Source: Linyphia triangularis
Taxonomy: Eukaryota; Arthropoda; Arachnida; Araneae; Linyphiidae
DNA length: 64,000 nucleotides
NCBI GenBank assembly: GCA_963978545.1
Contig: OZ021723.1
Location: 5,710,273-5,774,272 of the forward strand
Direction: 5' to 3'
Position 1 is the first letter of the stretch. Each line of letters opens with the position of its first letter. Below the pieces are notes generated by a model. The model made no database searches. It was not told the DNA's origin and worked only from the letters and a program-made list of their open reading frames with translations. Positions 57,275 through 64,000 of the stretch are shown in pieces. The position numbers were made by a program, and so were the translations under genes.

Positions 57275-57390
57275 GTTGCTATGACAACTAATGTTGCGAG
57301 GAAGCGCCGTCTGCCGGCCGGACAAGGGCAGTATGTCAGCACTTACGGAACTTACACAACCTCCTTTTTGAATTTCAAATCTGGATTTTT
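57275..57390 (+). promoter_or_regulatory. X-box-like motif beside a GC-rich pocket with an open frame
   Basis: GTTGCTATGACAAC (57275-57288) fits the relaxed X-box pattern GTHNYYATRRNAAC. Its ATG opens a plus-strand frame MTTNVARKRRLPAGQGQYVS through a GC-rich pocket (GCGCCGTCTGCCGGCCGG). The frame then runs into low-complexity Phe. It may be a first exon with an RFX site; no splice partner was found. Confidence 0.3.
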
Positions 57391-57548
57391 TTTTCTTCTA
57401 TTGGCGATATTTGGCGATCATTTAATTCAATGTAACACTTTGAAAAGTTGTGTTTGGAGAATCACTGTATCTGTTTTGTTGCGGGATAAATATTCAAAAG
57501 AATTTTTTTTTTTTGTAGATATTTGGGTGAAAAGTTTAATAGAATGGA

Positions 57549-58226
57549 AATTAATAATATAAAATAATATTAACATGCACAAATTAATAATATTAACATG
57601 AACAAATTAATAATATTAATATGAACAAATTAATAATATTAATATGAACAAATTAATAATATTAATATGAACAAATTAATAATATTAATATGAACAAATT
57701 AATAATATTAACCCACTGACGGTCATGGGAATGGGTGAAATTCCCCAGTTGTTTTCCCTGCAATAACTTTTAAATCAAATTTCTAATTCAAATACATAAT
57801 TTTTTTAATTATTTTTTATTTGTTTTGTTTTAGATAGGTTATAGACTATCATCCTAATAAAAATATCTAAAATATTTCTTATTTTAAATTATATTTATAA
57901 ACTTAAAAATTTTGTGTATTGCTAGAAAAACTGGGGATCCTAAGACGTATATATACGTACATGACTCTCAATGGGTTTTAATATGAACAAATTAATAATA
58001 TTAATATGAACAAATTAATAATATTAATATGAACAAATTAATAATATTAATATGAACAAATTAATAATATTAATATGAACAAATTAATAATATTAATATG
58101 AACAAATTAATAATATTAATATGAACAAATTAATAATATTAATATGAACAAATTAATAATATTAATATGAACAAATTAATAATATTAATATGAACAAATT
58201 AATAATATTAATATGAACAAATTGTA
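57549..58226. repeat. 23 bp minisatellite, split by a MITE
   Basis: The unit TATGAACAAATTAATAATAT plus TAA is repeated about 7 times before and about 11 times after the TTAA MITE at 57708-57981. The first copies carry TAACATG instead of TAATATG; the rest are nearly identical. Confidence 0.95.
57708..57981. mobile_element. TTAA-flanked MITE (family B) inside a minisatellite
   Basis: Starts TTAACCCACTGACGG and ends CTCAATGGGTTTTAA. The interior matches 17363-17634 (GTTTTCCCTGCAATAA; AAAACTGGGGATC; ACGTATATATACG). Inserted at a TTAA of the 23 bp repeat unit. Confidence 0.92.
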
Positions 58227-58415
58227 ATATCAATAAACAAATTAAATAATATATTATATAAAAATATAAGCTTTTCAACGATATATAAGAAACCTTCTAC
58301 ATATAATGCCAATTTTGGAGGTAAAAAACACTTTTTCAACAGTGTCATTGTTTTATTTAGAGGTATTTCACTCGAAGTATTTTTTAATGTTAACTTAAGT
58401 TAAAAGCTGTATCTA

Positions 58416-58606
58416 TAACTATATCATTCAATACTAATTAATATCAAATAAAATCATTCACTAATTCAGAAACCATTTTCAAGTTGTTAATAAATGCTTA
58501 TGATATTTTTAAGAATATGGATTGCTAAAATATCTAAATATACTTAATAAAATATTTTTATTAAAATTATTAAATTAAAAATTAAATTACAAATCAGTCA
58601 GGTTAG
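58416..58606 (+). repeat. Donor copy of a 190 bp segmental duplication
   Basis: AACTATATCATTCAATACTAA through AATTAAATTACAA is found again at 61466-61656 with about two or three differences. Here it lies in ordinary AT-rich sequence; there it lies inside a family G element. Confidence 0.92.
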
Positions 58607-58661
58607 TCATAGTATTCATACGCTAATACAATTTAAATTACATTTCCAATGTACAGTCAAA

Positions 58662-59253
58662 CTTATAAACTCCAACCAAAGTATAATAATTGAGTTATGA
58701 AATCTTCGTTAAGAGTTTATTTAAAAATAAATATAATTTAACTTCGTTAAATAGCCTTGTTTACTAAATAAAAACATCTCTATCAATGTGTCTTTTAATT
58801 TTATTAAATGTTTTTATTTTTTTTATTTTTATTATTTAGTATTTTTTTTTTTTTTCACTATCTAAATTTTAAATAATTAAAAAAACATTATTTTAAAAAC
58901 CGAATCGACCAAGTTTGAAATCCAGTTTTTTTTTAAAAAAAATTCAATCTTAATATCTTATAAACTCCAACCAAAGAATAATAATTGAGATATAAAATTT
59001 TCGTTAAGAGTTTATTTAAAAATAAATCTAATTTAACTTCGTTAAATAGCCTTGTTTACTAAATAAAAACATCTCTATCAATGTGTCTTTTAATTTTATT
59101 AAATGTTTTTTATTATTTTTTTTTTTTTTTTTTTTTTATTATTTAGTATTTTTTTTTTCACTATCTAAATTTTAAATAATTAAAAAAACATTTTTTAAAA
59201 ACCGAATCTACCAAGTTTGAAATCCAGTTTTTTTAAAAAAAAATTCAATCTTA
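58662..59253. repeat. Tandem duplication of about 295 bp
   Basis: CTTATAAACTCCAACCAAAG at 58662 recurs at 58957 with the following 290 bp (AACTTCGTTAAATAGCCTTG; ACCAAGTTTGAAATCCAG). Differences are mostly in T-run lengths. Confidence 0.93.
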
Positions 59254-59472
59254 ATAATTATGTATATAGAATGGTCTGCAGTGAATACAACTTTATTTCA
59301 TAACTGATATCTTTTTAACATACATAGCTTTAGTAACTAATAAAACATTCAGATATTAATTGGAACACTGAGTTGTATGTATTTTCAATATTCATTTCTT
59401 CGAATGTAACATTAATTGAAGTACAAGTAAAAAAATATCCCAAACACATTTTTTTCAGAAGCTATTCAATAT

Positions 59473-59682
59473 TCAAAAGTATGCGACAGAATTAAAAACG
59501 AATTTGAAAACGTGTTTTTTGCTTAAAAATGAATATTGAATGTATTTAATTTGGCTGGACTTGTCCTCTACATTTGGCGAAATATCATTGCTAAATCGCG
59601 AAATGTTGCAGCAACCCTTTCCAAACAGAAGAATACACATAATCAGAAACACAACAATCCAGCGGAATCCCGTATTGCCCAT
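59473..59682 (-). CDS. Possible first exon of a small secreted protein
   Basis: The minus-strand frame opens MGNTGFRWIVVFLIMCILLF, a textbook signal peptide layout: short polar or basic start, a hydrophobic core of about 13 residues, then GKGCCN. It continues with a polar segment ISRFSNDISPNVEDKSSQ. The ATG has a fair context (GCCATGGGC). About 70 bp upstream on the minus strand is CCTATAAATCG, a TATA-like box. Weak donor-like GT sites occur after residue 35-40, so the rest of the frame may be intron. Base composition is less AT-biased than the flanks. Secreted peptides of many kinds have this layout; no family is recognised and no mature domain is visible. Confidence 0.35.
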   Translation of the reverse strand: MGNTGFRWIVVFLIMCILLFGKGCCNISRFSNDISPNVEDKSSQIKYIQYSFLSKKHVFKFVFNSVAYF

Positions 59683-59699
59683 GGCATTTCTACAGCGTG

Positions 59700-60132
59700 A
59701 TTGAATTTCTACTTGGAAGGTAACTGCTTCGATTTATAGGAAAATTGGCCTAAGTCATCGTGGAAAGAATACTTTAATTCAAATATAGGCCATCTGGACA
59801 ATTTACTTTGCCAGGGAAAAAATCTCGAATAATATAATTTATTTACTCCAATGTGTATTTATTTGTGTGTGTGGTACAGTAAATATCATAGCTACGTCTT
59901 CTATTATGGATTTTAAATGAAGTATATACACTTCATATTATTTATTTTTAAATTAAATTTGAAGTAATAAATAATTTAGTAAAGTGATTGTTTAAGTAGG
60001 ACATATTTTTTATGTTTATAAATGTATAATTTACATGTTACGGCTAATTTGATAAATTTACTATGTAAAATTATCGGTTATTGTATAATATAACCAAAAA
60101 GACTAGTTAATATGGTAAATTAAAAAAAAATA
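59700..60132. other. No recognised gene
   Basis: AT-rich. Contains only the TATA-like box mentioned for the exon candidate at 59473. Confidence 0.4.
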
Positions 60133-60144
60133 TTACTTGCTGTT

Positions 60145-60323
60145 GGTTGGTTGTATTCAGATTATCTGGCACCGTCAGCAACACGAGGGCTATAATGCGC
60201 CGAAACATTCGTCATTAGACTAGCCAACATACATTTACAAACATCCATGTCAACACGGGACTCGGAACCCGCAACCTCGCAGTCTAGAAGCTAGCACGCT
60301 AACCACTATACCGTTTGATCGGC
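60145..60323 (-). mobile_element. tRNA-derived SINE (family 1)
   Basis: Complete. Exact duplication TTACTTGCTGTT at 60133-60144 and 60324-60335. Confidence 0.96.
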
Positions 60324-60335
60324 TTACTTGCTGTT

Positions 60336-60813
60336 TATTTTATAAAATTCTCAATGTAAGCAGCTAATATTTAATTGTATTTACAAAATTAACTGGTTAT
60401 TCTAAATTGTAATCAAGCCACTGCGGCGATTATAAATAATTTTTATATTGATGATAACAATAATAATGTAGGTTCAATTAAAATTCGACGATAAACATCG
60501 AATAATTTGAGATAACGGGAAAAAAAAAAACATTATACACAAGTTGCTTTTCTATTTTGTTTCACTTAAAAAAATCACTTTGCCTATATAAAAATTATCG
60601 CGCCATCTTGGCTTTTTTTCAAATGAAGAAAAATATTAAATTGGTAATAAGCATATTCGAAGTCAAATTTAAATCTACTGACCAACATTATAGTGTAATT
60701 GAAAGTTACGTGATGTTTTACACCCCTATTTTATGAATTCAAATTTTCTCCATCAAAATAATATAATACACAAAATCACTGAATTTCATTTTTTTTTCCA
60801 TTTTAGATACACT
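60336..60813. other. No recognised gene; family G terminus
   Basis: AT-rich. About 60690-60731 (TAGTGTAATTGAAAGTTACG...TTTACACCCCTA) is a solitary family G terminus. Confidence 0.45.
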
Positions 60814-60826
60814 CCTTTTATATCAG

Positions 60827-61005
60827 TGCCGACCAAACGGTACAGTGGCTAGCGTGTTAGCTTCTGGACCGCGAGGTTGCGGGTTCCGAGTCCCGTGTTA
60901 GGCATGGGTGTTTGTAAATGTATGTTGGCTTGTCTAATGACGAATGCTTCGGCGTATTATAGCCCTCGTGTTGCTGACGGCGCCAGATAATCTGAAAACA
61001 ACCAA
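60827..61005 (+). mobile_element. tRNA-derived SINE (family 1)
   Basis: Complete. Exact 13 bp duplication CCTTTTATATCAG at 60814-60826 and 61006-61018. The right duplication overlaps the stop codon of the candidate coding exon at 61015. Confidence 0.96.
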
Positions 61006-61014
61006 CCTTTTATA

Positions 61015-61206
61015 TCAGACGATATTTCTCTCGTCCTCGTCGTCTGAATTGCGCCATTCTCTTCCAACTTCTTCCTCCGCTTTCTTATTTACCTCTTTTA
61101 ACATCGAAGTCACGTGTCCAAGGTGTAGGTCAATGGGTGACTGGGTATGATTTAATGCGGTCTTAATCTCGTGTCCTTCTACGTAACACTTTTGGTATTC
61201 CCTCCG
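61015..61206 (-). CDS. Candidate 3'-terminal coding exon or retrocopy, unrecognised
   Basis: A minus-strand frame of 63 codons, open from just after a TGA (61207-61209) to a TGA at 61015-61017. It reads CYVEGHEIKTALNHTQSPID, then LHLGHVTSMLKEVNKKAEEE, and ends with an acidic stretch EWRNSDDEDERNIV. The amino-acid mix (charged, amphipathic helix-like KEVNKKAEEEV) is far more protein-like than other frames here, and the composition is GC-richer than the flanks. There is no in-frame ATG near the start and no strong acceptor, so it is either an internal-to-last exon or the 3' part of a truncated retrocopy. After the stop, the minus strand reads AAAATGG then A9 beyond the SINE, which could be a short tail. 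I do not recognise the family. Confidence 0.4.
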   Translation of the reverse strand, partial: RREYQKCYVEGHEIKTALNHTQSPIDLHLGHVTSMLKEVNKKAEEEVGREWRNSDDEDERNIV

Positions 61207-61309
61207 TCACCGCCAAATACACTCACCAGAAACAACCCCATTAAGGGGGTCAGGCACATGAAAATTTTTCAGATTGTTGATTCTGAGTTTATTATTGTTT
61301 AATTAAATT

Positions 61310-62303
61310 TAAATTTTTACTTTCAATTACCCATATGTAAACATAGGTAAACGAACATAGGTAACGAAAGTATAGAATTCGGTAAAAAAAAAAATTCGAT
61401 TCCCCCCCCCCCCCCATTTCTCCACGTTTTGAAACACACCGTTTTGAAACACACCGTTTTGAAACACATAACTATATCATTCAATACTAATTAATATCAA
61501 ATAAAATCATTCACTAATTCAGAAACCATTTTCAAGTTGTTAATAAATGCTTATGATATTTTTAAGAATATGGATTGCTAAAATATCTAAATATACTTAA
61601 TGAAATATTTTTATTAAAATTATTAAATTAAAAATTAAATTACAATTCAGTTAGGTTACAATACAGGTCAGACAGGTTCAGTCATCTTTCAAAAAAGTTG
61701 TCTAGAAAAAATGTCTGTGTGTCTGTGGCAGCATAACTCCGGAACAAACTGACCTACAATGTTCATATTTGGTGTGAGGATTGGTGATGGTCGTCATGGG
61801 ACCTACCATTAAGGTTTTCGTGAAAATCGCGCATGCGCATAAGGTAGCTGCCATTGAACAAATCTTGTTTTTCAATGATTTTGCTAAAAAATGGCTCTAA
61901 CGATTATGATCAAAATCGCTGTGGTAAGGCCTCTTAAAGTTTTCTAAACATCCGACCTCCGAAATTTCTGCAAAAATGCTTTAATGGCGTAAAAAGTTGA
62001 AAAACGAATGCCTTCAACTCAGAGCTCTCTTTGCTTGAACATAGCTCATCAACGATCGTTTTTTCTTATCTCCTCAGTTTCACTTATAAGAAAGGATAAT
62101 ATAAGAATTATCGAAAAGTATATCGCCAAAATTATCATTTGGGTACCTTTTTTTGAAGACCTATATAAGAATTATCGCAAAAAATATCGCCAAACTGGCC
62201 ATTTCTTCTAAGCGAATGCTGAAAATATGAAAACGATAAATGACACAAATCCGCATCAGTAATATAGTGTAATTGAAAGTTGTGCGATGTTCCACACCCC
62301 TTG
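61310..62303. mobile_element. Family G centre and right arm with inserted filler DNA
   Basis: Centre (ATTACCCATATGTAAACATAGG) to terminus (GATGTTCCACACCCC). Around 61428-61700 the expected sequence is replaced by three copies of CCGTTTTGAAACACA-like units and the 190 bp copy of 58416-58606. A C14 run lies at about 61404. The arm contains the NRF-1-type core GCGCATGCGC (61830-61839). Confidence 0.82.
61466..61656 (+). repeat. Inserted copy of the 58416-58606 segment
   Basis: Same orientation as the donor and nearly identical. The junctions lie within a triplicated CCGTTTTGAAACACA stretch at the left and CAGTTAGGTTACAATACAGGT at the right, without a retrotransposon tail or target duplication. 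Confidence 0.92.
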
Positions 62304-62799
62304 TGTTTTTTAAAGTGATGTCTCATTTGTAATTATATCTCATTTCAAAGTATTTTTAATAGTTTTTCGAAGTAAATAAAATGTACGTATGTAAATAATG
62401 TTGTTTAACTTCAAAGCCGTATGTATCAAAATGCTGTTTCTTCATGTTTGGAGGCACATAGCTTAAAATCTATTTATTATAATTGCTTGAACTTTTTATA
62501 TACCTATGTCTAATATGTTTAAGTACTTTAACACGAGCAATAAATTATAAATAGTAAACTTAAAAAAAAATAATAATAATAATAATAATTCGCTCAAAAT
62601 TTTAGACATTTTTTGAAATATATTTTTAAAAAGTCACAAGTTTTTGAATTTTTAAAAAATTGTAAAAACCTTGCTTTACAGTATTTAAAAGTATTAAAAT
62701 ATTATTCTGTGAAAGTTTCAGAATAATGGAAGAGTTGGTTGCTAAATGAGATGCCCCAAAGTTATTGAATTTAACATGGGCTCCTATGGAGGCACCGGA
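62304..62799. other. No recognised gene
   Basis: AT-rich; short (TAA)n tract at about 62571-62588. Confidence 0.4.
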
Positions 62800-63525
62800 C
62801 AGTCCAGTACCGAAATTTCTTCAAAAATCCCATTTTTTTCTTTCTGATTTTAAAAAATAGTTCATACATTCCTGAAGAGAATGATGTTTTTATCTTATTC
62901 CTCCGGTGATTAGAACGCCACAAAATTACCTGTGATTTAAACATCACTAATGGGCGTAACACCTTGAAGCGTCTGCTTAAAATGCGTTTTTCGAGCACTA
63001 GTGTTTTTCACAGATGTTGCATATTCAAATCGATATATCTCCAGAACCATTAATAATTGGCTATTCAAATTTTTGGATCATTTAATTTATATAGTTTTAA
63101 ATATTTTGTCTTCACAGAATTTTATTTTTTTAATTCTGATTTAAAATATAAAATTTTTCATAAAAGATAACGTTAAAAAAAGCAAAAATTTCAATATTTT
63201 AACTTTGAAATTTTTTTTTAATTTTTTTTAATTCACCTATCAAAATTCTTTGAAGACAAAATTTTCTTTATATAATTATGTATTACAGAAAGCTTTCACT
63301 TTGAAAAAAAAAATTATTTTTTCTTGACTTATATCAAAATACGCAAACATCAATTATTATGGATTTTTCTTGGTTTTTAAATTTTTTTTAAATAACTAAA
63401 CACAATATTTAAAAAAACATTTTCTCAAGGATATATAAATAGTATCTCATACATAAAATAAATTTTTGACATAAAAATGTACATAAATAAAGGTTTTTTT
63501 ATTTTCGGTACCGGACACCCCTTAA
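62800..63525 (-). mobile_element. TTAA-flanked MITE (family D), copy 3, left end altered
   Basis: Same orientation as the copy at 33172. The right end GGTACCGGACACCCCTTAA is intact with TTAA at 63522-63525. The left end reads GGACAGTCCAGTACCG and lacks the TTAAGGGGG terminus. Confidence 0.88.
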
Positions 63526-64000
63526 GGAGGAATCAAAACTGACATATGTTATATCCACATAAGTCCGACTACATTAAGCATTAGGTATCGAGAACCGATT
63601 TGCTGATTCAATTAGATAATGCCTTATATTGATTTACTTTAACTAGAATTTGGGGACTATTTTCAGATCTTACAATTCTTTTCATCTACAAAAGATTAGA
63701 AAGTTGTAAGGCGACTACGACGCCAGTATAAAGATGCTTTTAATAGGCATGAAATCTTTATTAAATGTTCAATTTTTCTTTCAATATTGTACAGATGAAA
63801 ATTATTTCTGATCTTTACATGAAATGATAAAAAAAAAAAAAAAAAAAGTACTTGACCACAAAATTAATAATGAAGAACTTCTTGAAAAGCTACATTGTGT
63901 GGGAATTCAACAGGGAAATTGAGTACATCATTTGGATCTTCACTGACAACAAGAATCGGCACTATGATACATTCGAGAGTTAACATCATTCAAATCGATT
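63526..64000. other. No recognised gene
   Basis: AT-rich with an A18 run at about 63830-63847. No repeat or coding signal. Confidence 0.4.

Noticed and set aside
2068..60323. SINE heads as functional tRNA genes
   Set aside because: They lack the paired acceptor stem and 3' end of a tRNA, and each continues into the SINE body and tail.
18912..63000. Conserved 50-residue frame (LSRRFKVLRPLVMFKSQ...) near one end of family D MITEs
   Set aside because: It is shared because the copies are nearly identical at nucleotide level; the copy at 33172 has substitutions that break it, and no start or domain is evident.

Overview
This window is repeat-dominated, AT-rich intergenic or intronic DNA from a eukaryote. 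It looks like an arthropod and most probably a spider or other arachnid. The clues are the non-LTR retrotransposon C-terminus at 13421-13699 (a CCHC knuckle followed by a ...NGF.DIV stop ending, a style I associate with spider genomes), arthropod-type TATA plus TCAGTT initiator arrangements, and the large load of TTAA- and TA-flanked MITEs and Helitrons. The assignment rests on recalled family resemblance and is not proven. Nothing looks prokaryotic: there is no operon, Shine-Dalgarno signal, CRISPR array or rRNA, and no complete protein gene is recognisable. Most open reading frames longer than 60 codons are translations of repeats.

Layout. 0-13 kb: fold-back MITEs, including a roughly 1.4 kb inverted-repeat element (4014-5413), an 8 x 133 bp higher-order tandem array (about 7540-8645), a TTAA MITE (10728-10952) and a non-autonomous Helitron (11257-12252). 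13-25 kb: a 5'-truncated LINE end, a SINE with a 120 bp AACC tail, nested MITEs at 16.7-18.3 kb, a Tigger-like element, a 42 bp minisatellite, a solo LTR and a TTAA MITE. 25-37 kb: a 29 bp minisatellite, two more Helitrons, TTAA MITEs, and a GC-richer stretch (33.9-35.2 kb) with short open frames, an NRF-1-like motif and a palindromic RFX X-box. 37-50 kb: two solo LTRs, a second tRNA-SINE family, an AT microsatellite, a Merlin-like MITE, many SINEs and a promoter-like cluster at 48.1 kb. 50-64 kb: a hAT element (53121-53946), a 23 bp minisatellite split by a MITE, two tandem duplications, and two candidate coding exons on the minus strand (59473-59682 and 61015-61206).

The dominant theme is mobile-element dynamics. 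Nineteen copies of one tRNA-derived SINE, most with readable target-site duplications, sit among at least six families of TTAA-flanked MITEs, several TA-flanked fold-back families, three Helitrons, three solo LTRs and hAT- or Merlin-like elements with 8 bp duplications. Several tandem arrays begin inside or beside these elements. Host-gene signals are few and low-confidence: some exon-like open frames without recognised homology, three RFX X-box matches, an ETS-CRE composite motif and two CRE/NRF-1 plus TATA core-promoter-like clusters.
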